A stretch of DNA of 64,000 nucleotides, taken from assembly GCA_020698575.1 (NCBI GenBank), contig CM036258.1, positions 22,960,795 to 23,024,794 of the forward strand. The letters run 5' to 3'. A program made the position numbers and the translations under genes. The DNA is from Bostrychus sinensis. Lineage: Eukaryota; Chordata; Actinopteri; Gobiiformes; Eleotridae. Below are positions 1-9,662 of this stretch, piece after piece; positions within the stretch are counted from its first letter, which is position 1; the number at the start of each line of letters is the position of its first letter. The notes below the pieces were generated by a model. It was not told where the DNA came from, searched no databases, and worked only from the letters and a program-made list of their open reading frames with translations.

Positions 1-65
1 CTGTCTTTTTAAAATATTAAAAAAAAGAAAAGTCCGAGGTGTCAAATCATTATTCTCTTATCGTA

Positions 66-610
66 CAGTGGTTCTCAAACTGTGGTATGGGTACCACTCA
101 AGACTTCCTCTAGTGGTACTCAGGAGTCAGATTCTAAATAGTTCATGTTAGAGACAGTTTATTCCTGACCTGGTTTAAGTCTTGGCTTAGACCCAGTTTA
201 GATTTAGTCCAGTTTGACTCCTGGCTTAGACTTGGTTAACTCCTGGTTAAGGTTTAGAACAATTTAGTGCTGTTTTAGACCTAGTTTAGACCTGGTGCAG
301 GTTTTGTCCAGTTTTAGACCTGGTTAAGCCCTGGTTTAGTCCAATTTTAGTCTTGGTTAAGTCCTAGTCCAGGTTTAGTCCTGGTCCAGGTTTAGTCCAG
401 CTTTAATCTTGGTTTAGGATTAGTTCAATTTTACCCCTGGCTAAGACCTGGTAAACTATTGGTTTAGGTTTAGACCAGTTCAGTCCTGGTTTTAGACCTG
501 GTCCAGGTTTAGTCCAGTTTTAGTCCTAATTTTAGTCAATTTAAGATGGTACTTGAAAAGCCATATATTTTCTGAGGTGGTACTTGCAGTAAAATGTTTG
601 AGTACCATTA
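66..610 (+). mobile_element. hAT-like MITE carrying an internal TTTAGTCCTGG minisatellite (copy 1)
   Basis: The left end reads CAGTGGTTCTCAAAC and the right end is a decayed complement (GTTTGAGTACCATTA). The 8 bases on each side, TTATCGTA (58-65) and GTATTGTA (611-618), match at 6 of 8 positions, as expected for an aged hAT target duplication. Between the ends, about 180-540 is a degenerate tandem array of an 11-12 bp unit (TTTAGTCCTGG / TTTAGACCTGG). The subterminal segment ACTCAGGAGTC recurs in copies near 36.5 kb and 21.7 kb, which shows that the array belongs to the element. It lies beyond the last visible acvr1l exon, presumably in its final intron. Confidence 0.7.
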
Positions 611-674
611 GTATTGTACTTCTACTCTTATTTGATGCCAACCAAACATAGCTGTCTTTATATGATTGATTATA

Positions 675-893
675 CAGAGTAGCTCAGTTGGTAGAGCCAC
701 TTGTCCATTAACCAGAAGGTTGGCGGTTCAAACCCCACTCCCACCGTTGCATACTGTCGTTGTGTCCTTGGGCAAGACACTTAACCCAGCTTGCCTCCGG
801 TGTATGAATGCGAGTGTGAATGGTTCCTTGATGTAAAGCACTCTGAGTACCCATGAAGGTAGAAAAGCGCTATATAAATGTGACCATTTATTT
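675..893 (+). repeat. tRNA-derived SINE, near full length
   Basis: The head has a polymerase III A-box-like GTAGCTCAGTTGGTAGAG and B-box-like GGTTCAAACCCC at tRNA spacing. The body has the segment TGTCCTTGGGCAAGACACTT, and the tail has AAAGCGCTATATAAATG. The same body segment recurs in several degraded copies in this window, mostly in reverse orientation. The tRNA-like head does not fold as a clean tRNA and is followed by the shared SINE body, so it is not called as a tRNA gene. Confidence 0.85.
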
Positions 894-1277
894 TATACTG
901 TTCCCATGTACAGCACTTGTGTTATAAAACTATTATATTACTATGGTCAGAATCACAGTGTTTTTATGTGTATGAAACTGGAGTATTATATTTCACAATA
1001 AAAGGCTTTTTGACATTTTTATACACAAAGATCGCTCCTACTAAGACGTAAACAAACCATAGATGAATACAGGTCTTTAGCTTTACAAGACAGAATTGGA
1101 GAACTAGTTACCAACTGCCTCAACCTGACTCGGGCCCGTCTTTAGTAACGGGTATTTGGACACAAAAACAAAAATACAATGGGAAGAGTATAAAGACAAA
1201 CTTGAAGACATTGTTTCAGTTTTTCTCAGTATATGTGGAGGTAAAAAGTCAAGACAATTATGTAAGCAAATACTCAC

Positions 1278-1408
1278 AGGATCTGAGAACCAGCGGTTGG
1301 GGATGAAAGGCCTCTGCTGCTCCACACAAACCACCTTCCTCATGTCCTCGAAGCTCGGGTCGTTTGGCACCTGATCATAGAATGGAGGCTTGTACTCTTC
1401 AACTATTC
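1278..1408 (-). CDS. acvr1l: acvr1l kinase C-lobe exon (last visible)
   Basis: 131 nt. It encodes GIVEEYKPPFYDQVPND through IPNRWFSDP, the type I receptor C-lobe segment after the DIWAFGLVLWE helix. The acceptor TTTTAG precedes 1408 and the donor GTGAGT follows CCT at 1278. It ends in phase 0. The continuation ([9 protein letters not shown]-like) is not found in bases 1-1277 on this strand, so the next exon is off-window. Confidence 0.93.
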
Positions 1409-4400
1409 CTAAAAGGTGAATATTAATGAAAAACATTTAATTACAATAAAAAAACAAACAAACAAGCAAAACAAAGTTGATTTCGGTATACAAAATCAAA
1501 GCCCTGAGACTAACCATTGCTGTAAGTCCGTCTCGCAATCTCCCACAGCACCAGCCCAAAAGCCCAGATGTCCACTCTCTTATAGGCATCAAAGCAGTCA
1601 GTCTGAATGGTCTCGTCCAGGACCTCTGGGGCCATGTAGCGCTTGGTGCCCACTTTTGGATTGTTGCCTATGTCCAGCAAGTTGTCTGCTTGAGAGTGGG
1701 TCACTGCCAGACCTAAAATGTGTTCAGTTGGAAAAAACAAAGACTATGAGTATGAGCACCTGAAAAGATATTCAGTACATTTATATTATTAGATATTATT
1801 TTCATGTTTGTGGATGTTGCTTAATCCAAAACTCTCACCTACAAATATTTTAGACCAGTGATTCTCCACAATGTTTATGCTTCAAATGAGCTGATCATTA
1901 TTAAAACTACATTCAACCTCCATGCGTAATCTCACGATCAACCAAAAAAAAAAAAAAAAAAAGTCTTAACATGGGATGCTCCAGGGAACACACACATTTT
2001 AATAGTTACTATCATGCATTCTTGTTTGTTTATGCAATGATTTCCAACTGGTGGGTTGGGACCTAAAAGTGGGTCAGAGGTTAAATTAAATTTCAGTGTT
2101 CAGGTTATTTATGTATTGTTTTTAATACATGGAATTTTGATTATTGTTAAAAACAAAACAAAAAAGCAACATTATTATTTGTTTGGCTGTGGCGTCTTTT
2201 CTGTATGTGTGGTGGAGCATGGAGCTCATTTTAACAATCTAAAACAATATAGAAAACAGAAAATGTTCTTTATAATACAATTAACCCTTAGAGGTCTAAG
2301 CTTTTTTTTTTTTTTTTTTTTGCAGTTTTTCAGTGTTTTTGAATATACCCTTATATATCACCTTTAGAACTGAGAAACACATAGAAATTATACATCATTT
2401 TGTTCAGGACAACTTTATGTTTGAACAGATGGTTATTACTTTTGTTTGCTGTACTATTTGAACACCCCACAGCCTAGAATACACAAAATCATATTTTGAC
2501 ATGGGAAAATCAAACATGCTTAACAAAGCTTTCTGAGTGCTTCAAAAGTGAAAAGATGTTCTTATAAACAACATATAAAAGAATCAGTGATTTTTAATAA
2601 CGCTAAATGCCTTTAGGAGCCATTTGAACACAGGCAATAAAGGTAAAAATAGACCTGGAGCATGGCTCAGTTCATTATATATTCACTTTATCAATAAAAT
2701 GTGCACTACTGGCCTTTGTCAGATGTTAAAAGGTTTTAAATAGGAGTAAATCTATCACATTTAAACATTTACAAAGTGTACTGTACAGTGCCCTCCATAC
2801 CATATATTGAAGGGCGCCACATGTGGACAAACTGGAGAGTAAATAACTGAGTAAATATCCCTTTTCTGACCATTTTTTGAGTAAAACATTAGGGATACAT
2901 TCTAAAATCACTGCGGGACCTTTCCGCTATAAAGCATTAATTAGACATCTATTTATCATTTTAAATCTCTTAAACTGTTAATGGTCAAAATCTCAGTAAT
3001 TACTGGGCCTACCGACGTGAAATAAAAACTGACATAAAGCTTAAAGCCTTCTCTGTCATGGGTAATTGGAAGCATCTCTCTAAGTGAAACGTTTTTTTAA
3101 CTACAACTCTGCAAAGACGTAACATCATTCAGTCACGATGGCCTCTAAGGGTTAATTTGAAAGTAGCGCCTGATAGTTTGCCACTTATTCTGATCCTGCA
3201 TTGCAACAATAGCCAGTTTTTATACAGACACAAATTATGAAGCACCCAGAAATAGAAAGTTGCTGACCCAGGTCGGCGATGCAGCAGCGCAGGTCCTTAG
3301 TGACCAGGATATTTTTGCTCTTGAGATCTCGGTGTGCGATGGCTGGTTTTCCCTCTGTGCCCAAGATCTCAGTGTGCAGGTGCACCAAACCACTCGCTAT
3401 TGAAGCAGCCATCGCCAGGCCCTCCGATGTCTCCACGGCAACGCGCTGCAAGTAGTCATACAGAGAGCCGTTCTCATGGTAATGGGTGATGAGCCACAGC
3501 TGGGTGCTGGAGTTTCGAGAGGTCATATCCGACGCCATGAAGCCTGGGCGAGAACAAGATAATAAAAGAACAGATGAACAAAACAAATGAGGAGGTCTGG
3601 GGGAAAATAAGAAGTAGGGCTGCAGTAAAGCAAACAAAAATCTTTAAATATTTCTCTTTTTCAAACACGCAAACTGGATTATATAATAATAATAATAAAG
3701 ATTTTTTCCCCCTTCCAGCTGCTCACTTGCATAGTAATTTGGTAAGTTTTTATGCCAGATGCTCTTCTTGTCACAACTAGCCACGCACTGTGACTGGAAT
3801 AGCCAATGGAGCGAATGAAAATAACCATGACTGATTAAAGAAAAACTCACCCAGGATGTTTTCATGTCGCAGCAGGACTGTGTTGTAAATCTCTGTCTCT
3901 CTAAACCAGGACTTCTCATCACGTGAGGAGAAGATTTTCACTGCCACATTTTCTCCCTGCCACTGGCCTCGCCACACTTCACCATACCTCCCTTTACCTG
4001 TAGATATCAACAGAATATCGGATGTTTTGCACAGTTTAGCATATGAATATGAATTAATGTTATATAAATCCACCCTAATTCTAGGAGTTCTCTAATTAGA
4101 TTTTTTCTGTGTTTTACCCACCTACACATTCCACCAGACTGATCTGCCTGGCCACAGTTCTCTGGACCAGGAAGGGAAGACCTGAACCACTTCCTGAAGT
4201 GCACGAGTGGTCCAACAGATCCTGCAGACATAGAATTCAGTTTAGTCCTCTGACTGGCACAGTACAACAGCTTACACCCTTTCCAACCTTGCTGCATTTA
4301 TTTGTTATTCATTCATAAATTTTCAGATTCTCAAAACACTATGACTCTGAATTGGTCTCACCGCTAATGTGCTGTCCCCCACGTTGGAGGAGATGAGTCC

Positions 4401-6107
4401 GTCTATGGCGCCCTGCTCAGTGTCAAACTCCTGTAACCTCTGCAGACGGCCATGGTGGAGCCTCCTACAGGCCAAAACAGACACTACAGACAGGAGCACC
4501 AGGACCACCACAGGAGCCAGGACAAAGAGAGCCAACGTTTCCACGCGATAGGGAAGTGGTTCACCTTCTGGAGCTGTGGGCACGAGGAGGTAAAGCATAG
4601 GTTAGAAACATGGAGACAGCTGCTCAGGTGGTAGAACAGTCTTTCTATTACTGGAAGATTGACGGTTCGAATCTGGCTCTACCCAGTTTATGATGTTGTT
4701 GTTGTCCTTGGTCAAGACACTTCGCCCACCTTGACTGTATGAATGTGTTTGTGTGATTTGATCAAAGAGGCCGTAGGCACAGAATGGAAGCCACATCTCT
4801 GTCAGTATTCAATTTAATTTGGCATTCTTATTTGCATAATTAACAGTAGTTTCTGAGCTTTTCCATCTCACTGGCCAGCAATTCAAAAAGACCTCTAAAA
4901 TAGTTTAGAGTACATTTTTAATTTTTATGAATTTTCCAGATTTTCAAAGCTATTGAACCCTGTAAAAGCACAGGGAGAGAACAGCAAAGTCAGAAAAATA
5001 TATTCCCCACTTGCCAAATGTACCGTGACGTCATAATAAAAAACCCACACAAGCTGTGGTAAATTAGCCTTTTTATGCCAAGTTAGTGAGTGGCAAGAGT
5101 GTACTTACAGCTGTTAAAAATGAATTCACTTGTATTTATTACCTGAAGGCAGCAGAGACATGAGAGAGCTCCTGGTGGTGTTGCCATTGCACATGTCCTG
5201 GGAGCAGCAGGAAATGGCCTTTTTAACAGAAGGGGATGTGGAGCACTGCAGAATGCTTTGCTGATTATTCTTCAGACATCCACGCTCAAACAGCACCCCA
5301 CCACTATCCACTTTGACTGAGGAGAAGCAGCGGGCGCCACGGCACTCGGTGGCCTCCTGGCACTTGTCACACACACATACCAAAGGTCCATCTGTGACAA
5401 GGGGGTAGCAGGTTAGTATTCTTTCAAGCAAATAATGATGATCTTGGGTACATTTTACCAAGAAATCTTACATGAAAGCATTAGTGTTTGACATGTATTA
5501 CTGAACTGCACACATGCTGCTCCTATGCCTCCTTGCACTGGTTACCAGTCGATTTTAGAATATATCTGAAAATTGTACTAATTACTTTTAAAACTCTGAA
5601 TGGCCTTGCCTCCTCCTACATAAGGGATTTACTCTCTCCATATGTCCGAGGTCACTGCTTGCACTTTTCAGTTCAGACCCTCCTGACTGTGCCATCTTCT
5701 CAACTACTCACCAGAGGGCACTGGCTTTTTCAGTTAGAGCTCCAACACGGATATTCAGGTGTGAAAAATGGTCTTTGATGAGACACAATCTTGCACTGTG
5801 CCTTGTACATTTAAGTTTATAATGTTCTTGTGATACCAGTATTTGGTCTGTGAAATATAGAAGTTGTGATATAGCAGTAATTTTAACTAATGCAATACAG
5901 TGCAGCCCAATAAACCTACAACAATAAACATTAAAAAAAAAAACTAGCTATAGCTTCAAGACAGATCATAGGAATAAAGTGGCACAGATTTGGGTGAAAA
6001 CATCCTGAAGAAGAGATGGAGTAGAGGAGAGTACCTGAGTCCTCAGCTGATACTAGCAGGATCTGCAGTAAGAGCAGCAGAAGGACAGGGACACCGCAGA
6101 CTCCCAT
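1278..6107 (-). CDS. acvr1l: Activin receptor type-1-like kinase (ACVR1/ALK2 group), partial, 8 coding exons
   Basis: A single-pass plasma-membrane serine/threonine kinase receptor for BMP/activin-type ligands. A constitutively active type II receptor phosphorylates its GS loop, and it then phosphorylates SMADs. Coding exons, in transcript order: 6107-6035, 5391-5143, 4573-4362, 4221-4122, 3997-3851, 3543-3268, 1712-1515 and 1408-1278. All have GT-AG borders and compatible phases, giving 462 codons. Human ACVR1 is 509 residues, and the missing last exon (about 44 residues after FSDP) would complete it, so it must lie left of base 1. GLIxxNVGDSTL before the GS loop is ACVR1-like rather than ACVRL1-like. 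The short ectodomain and divergence from human ALK2 favour the teleost paralogue acvr1l (alk8), but that choice is an inference. No broken frames are seen. Confidence 0.93.
1515..1712 (-). CDS. acvr1l: acvr1l kinase activation-loop exon
   Basis: 198 nt. It encodes LAVTHSQADNLLDIGNNP, then the activation segment VGTKRYMAPEVLDE and the DIWAFGLVLWEIARR helix. It starts in phase 1 after acceptor TTTTAG and ends AATG before GTTAGT, so the codon GGA spans the next intron. The kinase invariants APE and DxWxxG are present. Confidence 0.95.
1713..3267 (-). other. acvr1l: acvr1l intron (1555 bp) hosting a piggyBac-like MITE
   Basis: The intron runs from donor GTCAGC at 3267 to the acceptor at 1713. 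It contains the 874-bp element at 2281-3154, a poly-A run near 1945 and an unassigned GGTGGGTTGGGACC segment near 2050 that resembles MITE subterminal sequence elsewhere in the window. No coding sequence is seen. Confidence 0.85.
2281..3154. mobile_element. piggyBac-like MITE with TTAA ends
   Basis: The left end TTAACCCTTAGAGG and the right end CCTCTAAGGGTTAA are perfect 14-bp inverted complements. They read as TTAA target copies followed by CCCTTAGAGG termini, the arrangement of piggyBac superfamily elements (TTAA target, termini starting CCC). The 874-bp interior is AT-rich with no transposase-like frame, so it is non-autonomous. Confidence 0.75.
3268..3543 (-). CDS. acvr1l: acvr1l kinase hinge and catalytic-loop exon
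   Basis: 276 nt, the same length as the equivalent human ACVR1 segment. It encodes FMASDMTSRNSSTQLW, the hinge ITHYHENGSLYDYLQ, the catalytic loop HRDLKSKN and ADLG, the DFG-equivalent typical of type I receptors. The acceptor is CGCCCAG at 3544-3550 and the donor is GTCAGC at 3267. Confidence 0.96.
3851..3997 (-). CDS. acvr1l: acvr1l kinase N-lobe exon (glycine loop and VAVK lysine)
   Basis: 147 nt. It encodes KGRYGEVWRGQWQGENVAVK, containing the glycine-rich loop and the ATP-anchoring lysine, then IFSSRDEKSWFRETEIYNT and LLRHENILG with the alpha-C helix glutamate. It is bounded by a CTACAG acceptor and a GTGAGT donor, phase 1 at both ends. Confidence 0.96.
4122..4221 (-). CDS. acvr1l: acvr1l GS-domain exon
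   Basis: 100 nt. It encodes DLLDHSCTSGSGSGLPF and then LVQRTVARQISLVECV. TSGSGSGLPF is the regulatory GS loop phosphorylated by type II receptors and covered by FKBP12 in the inactive state. The position equivalent to human ACVR1 Arg206 is an arginine (VARQI). The acceptor is TCTGCAG and the donor is GTGGGT. Confidence 0.96.
4362..4573 (-). CDS. acvr1l: acvr1l transmembrane and juxtamembrane exon
   Basis: 212 nt. A short stalk (PEGEPLPYRVE) is followed by the hydrophobic segment LALFVLAPVVVLVLLSVVSV, then ACRRLHHGRLQRLQEF as a basic stop-transfer region, and GLISSNVGDSTLA leading into the GS exon. The acceptor is CCCACAG at 4574-4580 and the donor is GTGAGA. Confidence 0.93.
4608..4797 (+). 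repeat. tRNA-derived SINE copy inside an acvr1l intron
   Basis: It has the CTGCTCAGGTGGTAGAACAG head, the GGTTCGAATCTGG B-box and the body TGTCCTTGGTCAAGACACTT, the same family as at 675-893. It begins about 35 bp upstream, in transcript sense, of the acceptor of the transmembrane exon, so it may overlap the branch-point region. Confidence 0.75.
5143..5391 (-). CDS. acvr1l: acvr1l ligand-binding ectodomain exon
   Basis: 249 nt. It encodes the cysteine-rich three-finger activin receptor domain from DGPLVCVCDKC to LLPSG. The closing CC-x4-CN motif (CCSQDMCN) typical of the family is present, as is a likely N-glycosylation site (NTT). The frame upstream of the GTCACAG acceptor is intron and is not part of the protein. 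Confidence 0.94.
5500..5945 (+). mobile_element. L2-type LINE 3' end (ORF2 C-terminus fragment)
   Basis: The plus-strand frame at about 5520-5735 reads LHWLPVDFRIYLKIVLITF, then LNGLASSYIRDLLSPY and VPSSQLLTRG, the conserved C-terminal block of L2/CR1-like LINE ORF2 proteins. It is followed by a non-coding tail that ends in AATAAA and an A-run near 5930-5942, as expected for a 5'-truncated insertion. It sits in the acvr1l intron between 5391 and 6035, antisense to the gene. Confidence 0.8.
6035..6107 (-). CDS. acvr1l: acvr1l start codon and signal-peptide exon
   Basis: The ATG at 6107-6105 opens MGVCGVPVLLLLLLQILL and then VSAEDS, a short n-region, a leucine-rich core and a small-residue cleavage region. 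This is a convincing signal peptide. The donor is G|GTACTC at 6035/6034, and the phase joins to GAT (D) of the ectodomain exon. A CTGTCAG acceptor at about 6119 suggests that the exon starts at 6118 with an 11-nt leader. Confidence 0.88.
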
Positions 6108-6283
6108 CTTTCAGTGCACTGACAGAGAGAAGAGAGCTCAAATGACAAAATGATCACAAGCATTTACACTTCCTGATGAAAGGCTCTACACCACATCATC
6201 CAAGCAAATATAAAACATGTCTTTATAGTGTTGTCTAAATATGACAGTGACTTACAAAGCTACTACACCAAATCACTCAAATG

Positions 6284-6609
6284 TAGGGTGACCAGATTTT
6301 TAGACCCAAAAACTGGGACGCGTATTTTTTTCACTAATCACAGTGCATTTGAACTCACCAAGTGACAAAAAGGCTTCTGAAATCCATACAATGCTCTGTC
6401 ATGTAATAAAAGCACATGACGGTAGAGCCAAAGTTTTGAAGTTTAATGACAATTTTTTGATACAAATAATGACATAGTAAATATTTTAGTAAGTAAAGTC
6501 TTGAGGTTTCCTATGCTTTTCTATTGGATAAAAAATAGAGACAACTGGGACATATTAAGAGCCTAAAACTGGGACTAACCCGGTCATATAGGGACGTCTG
6601 GTCATCCTA
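6284..6609. mobile_element. hAT MITE, 326 bp
   Basis: The termini TAGGGTGACCAGA and TCTGGTCATCCTA form a 13-bp inverted pair with one mismatch. The flanks CTCAAATG (6276-6283) and CTCACATA (6610-6617) match at 6 of 8. A GGGAC motif occurs just inside both ends. There is no coding frame. It lies in the first intron of acvr1l. Confidence 0.8.
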
Positions 6610-6779
6610 CTCACATACATTAATATTAATAGTCAGCATCTGAATTCATCATTTAGTATTTGTTTTAATAAACTAGACCTTAGTATGTTTCACAGTAAAC
6701 CTAACGCAACATAAACTCAACCTCAATGTCACAGTGTGTTGCCCATGATTTGTAAAGAATCCAGTCCGTGATCCCCTTC

Positions 6780-7175
6780 TCCTGCAGGGCTAACAGACCC
6801 GGGACTGTTCGTGTGCTGTGGCTCTGGAGGCAGGTTTATTGGCTGTCCGGAGGCGCCTCGGAGGCGCCAGGCAGCCGCGGCTCTGTCCGTGCTGCTGTTA
6901 GCCACATGCTAAGCTAGCTGACGGTGCTGAGCGCTGCACACAGCGGGGCTAAAAGGCTGTGTGAGCGGACACACGGAGCCTCCACCTACCTGGCGCACAC
7001 GGCCGGGGCTTCTAGCTCATCGTGAGCCGTGTGGTCCCAGGACACCGCGGTGAAAAATCTGGTTCGTGGTGTTCGCGATGGGAGATGCCGAGAAGGAGCT
7101 GCGCCCAGCCCACCGCTGCCTGCTGTTTTCCCCTCAGCTCCCGACGTCACCAAAACATTACCAACCAGATGCATT
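6780..7175 (-). promoter_or_regulatory. acvr1l: CpG-rich promoter and untranslated exon 1 of acvr1l
   Basis: This is an island of GC- and CpG-rich sequence in otherwise AT-rich DNA, just upstream of the signal-peptide exon. On the minus strand a strong donor (CCAG|GTAGGT, exon end at 6990) fits a non-coding first exon from about 7.1 kb to 6990, spliced to the acceptor at 6119. No TATA box is evident, as is usual for a CpG-island promoter. The transcription start is not resolved. Confidence 0.6.
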
Positions 7176-7189
7176 GTGGGGCGGCCCAG

Positions 7190-7511
7190 TCCTCCAACAG
7201 GTTTCCTCACAGCTCTGTAGCCAGTACATCTACTTCAGTACTGTAAGTATAGTTTTTGAGAATCTGTACTTTACTTGAGTAGTATTTTTTTTATAATTAA
7301 TTACTTTTACTCCACTACATCTAAAAGATAAATAGAGTAATTTATACTCCACTACATTTCTAAAAAAGCAAAAGTAACTTCTGCAGAGACATTAAAACTG
7401 AAAGAAAACTGACTTAATTCCTCTCCTTTATTCTTTATTTCAGACACATGATTTTGGTCATATATATGATAACGTATGATAACATATAATATGATAACAT
7501 TAATTAAAAAC
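7190..7511. repeat. AT-rich dispersed repeat, left part, split by the 7512-10197 insertion
   Basis: Repeated phrases of the type TACTTTTACTCCACTACAT and GTACTTTACTTGAGTA mark a dispersed fish repeat. Related sequence (GTACTTTGAATACTTAAG, GGAGTAATATTTGAAG) resumes at about 10605-10720 after the hAT element, so the insertion appears to have split an older repeat. Confidence 0.5.
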
Positions 7512-8111
7512 TTGGGCCGGGAATTTATATATATTAAAAAAAAAAAACTAATTAATTGCAAATCTGAAAAAAATGAATCGCGATTAATTAATTGTATTAT
7601 GAATTCACGTACAAACACAAAATTGCAAATTTAGAACATTTATTTTGAATTAACCTTCACATACTTTACTGTAAACTTGTGCAATGCAAACAAAACTTGC
7701 AAAGAAAATAAATTAATAGTCTCTTTGAGACCTGTAACTCAGACAAAGTTTGCCTAACTAAGGTACAACCAACAAATACACAAAACTTACCTAAAAAAGC
7801 ATGTGTAATCTCTTTTAGAACTTTAACAAAAATAAGTTTAATGCTTCAATTAATAACAAATGTTGTGGTTCACATTAGTGTAAATACTATGAACTGTGTT
7901 ACTCCAGTGGTAATTGAACTCATCCTTGCATAGACTGCACATAACTTTTGTTTTGTCTATATTGCTGTCTGGTGACGATTTGAATCAGAATTGTCCATTT
8001 AGCAATGTGTCTTTTTGGTCACTCATGTTGCATTAGGCTCGTTCCAGATGAACTGAGCCTCGCCTGGATTGTGAACGAGAGTGCGCGGCCGCAATGAGAG
8101 GAGGGGAAATA

Positions 8112-8540
8112 TATGGTGTGATATTTGTGACACCTTCATGCGCGCACAGAGTGAGTGTCGAGCGCACGCAGTGTGACTGTCGCAAGCACATACTTTACCA
8201 TTTGAAAAGAGAATAATAATTTGAGCACACAAACCTTTGTTTCGTGCACTCTGCCTACATGCTTGCTCAAAGTCTACCTAGGTGTGCGAGTATGTGGATG
8301 CCCGCTCGCACAGCACCTCATTTCTGCTTGTGACTCTGGCTCTGCTCTTGCTTGAGGTGGCACAGGGCAAACTACGATTGTAGCGAGCAGGACAGCCAAT
8401 CACAGACTGGGATTCACAAATGTTCCTGATTGGCTGTCTTATATCCAATCATTTATATCAAATACAGTCGCAACAGTGGGAATGCCCACAAAACGTCACT
8501 TCCGATCCCCATGGGAGAAAACAGACCACTCACAACAATG
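8112..8540. repeat. Left arm of internal inverted repeat
   Basis: It runs from ATGGTGTGATATTTGTGACA to CACTCACAACAATG. The complement of each landmark is found in reverse order at 8711-8985 and 9671-9781, including CCCATGGGAGAAAACAGACC, CTACCTAGG and GTGTGCTCAAATTATTATTC. The loop is 8541-8710. Confidence 0.85.
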
Positions 8541-8985
8541 CACAAGAGTTACTCTGTCATCTTCTTTTCTACAAAAATACAAACAAGAGCTGGATATACA
8601 TTTTATATTTTACATTAAAAAGACATGGACACATACAGGAGGACACAGTGGTCCACCAGTCCACATTTGTCCTTAAAATACCATCACTGTCTGACGCATG
8701 TTAATCTAAACATTGTTGCAAGTGGTCTGTTTTCTCCCATGGGGATCGGAAGTGACGTTTTGTGGGCGTTCCCACCGTTGCTGACTGTATTTGATATAAA
8801 GATTGGATATAAGACAGCCAATCAGAAACATTTGTGAATCCCAGTCTGAGATTGACTGTCCTGCTCACTACAATCTTAGTTTGCCTGCAGAGCCAGAGTC
8901 GCAAGCAGAAATGAGTTGTCTTGCGACACGTCCACGTACTCGTGCGCCTAGGTAGACTTTGAGCGAGCATGTAGGCAGAGTTGAG

Positions 8986-9662
8986 TAGTGATGTGTCTTT
9001 CATGTCGAGGCTTCGAAGCGTGTGCCGAGTAATCCAGATGGGTGTTTGTTGAAGCACGTATCGATGCGCGTGTTGACGACGTATGCAGTGACGTTCAAAG
9101 CCTCGGGAAGCGGCCGAACCACGTGACTGATTCAGGAAATGATTCGCGGGTTTGGAGCGCAATTCGAAATAAAAGAGACAGTGAAACGCAATGGATTCCC
9201 CCTCACATTTTATATATATCCAAACCTGTACAAACTTGCAGTTGCATTTCTTTGCACACGGCTTCATCTGTGCCCTGTGAAAGGGTGTTTTCAAAAGCCG
9301 GTGAAATATTGTGCAAAACAAGAAATCGCCTGTCTCCAAATACAGTGGAAAAGTTAATATTTCTCAATAAAAATCAATAAAATTGAATTTATCTTTATTC
9401 AGTTGTTGCATAAGCACGGGCATAAAGTAACACAAGCACAAACATCAAGTAACACAAGCACATCTCACATCTCAACGCTCTTCCCAATTGCTTCCATTTT
9501 TATTCTTTTAACCTCACGATTTTATTTGACACTAAGTATGCTGTACATTTTTTTGTCCACTTGATGGCGCAGTGGAGCAAACAAAACATCTTGATGACCC
9601 ATGTGTGATACAGTTGGCTGCGATGCTTCAGTGCTTCATGAGGCTTCATCTCACCATCACTA
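8986..9662 (+). mobile_element. Nested hAT element, 677 bp, perfect 8-bp target duplication
   Basis: The left end TAGTGATG and right end CATCACTA are inverted complements, with GAGGCTTC and GAAGCCTC-type motifs just inside. GAGTTGAG flanks it exactly at 8978-8985 and 9663-9670. The interior holds the 3' end of a hAT transposase gene and an AATAAA, so this is an internally deleted derivative of an autonomous element. Confidence 0.9.
9160..9381 (+). pseudogene. hAT transposase C-terminal dimerisation domain, frameshifted
   Basis: One frame reads YPNLYKLAVAFLCT and a second frame continues SSVPCERVFSKAGEIL, then NRLSPNTVEKLIFLNKN and a stop. Together these match the conserved hAT C-terminal dimerisation block (LAxxFL...SVPxERVFSxAG...NRL...LxFLxxN). 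The change of frame falls near 9257-9262. The catalytic core is absent. Only this tail is preserved, inside the nested element, so it cannot make an active enzyme. Confidence 0.85.

Noticed and set aside
675..750. Possible tRNA gene
   Set aside because: A- and B-box-like blocks are present, but the sequence continues into the shared SINE body and no proper acceptor stem is visible.
8701..9339. Longest open frame in the window (212 aa, minus strand)
   Set aside because: It runs antisense across the hAT inverted-repeat arm and the nested hAT, crossing the target duplication. It has no domain, and the plus strand explains the region.
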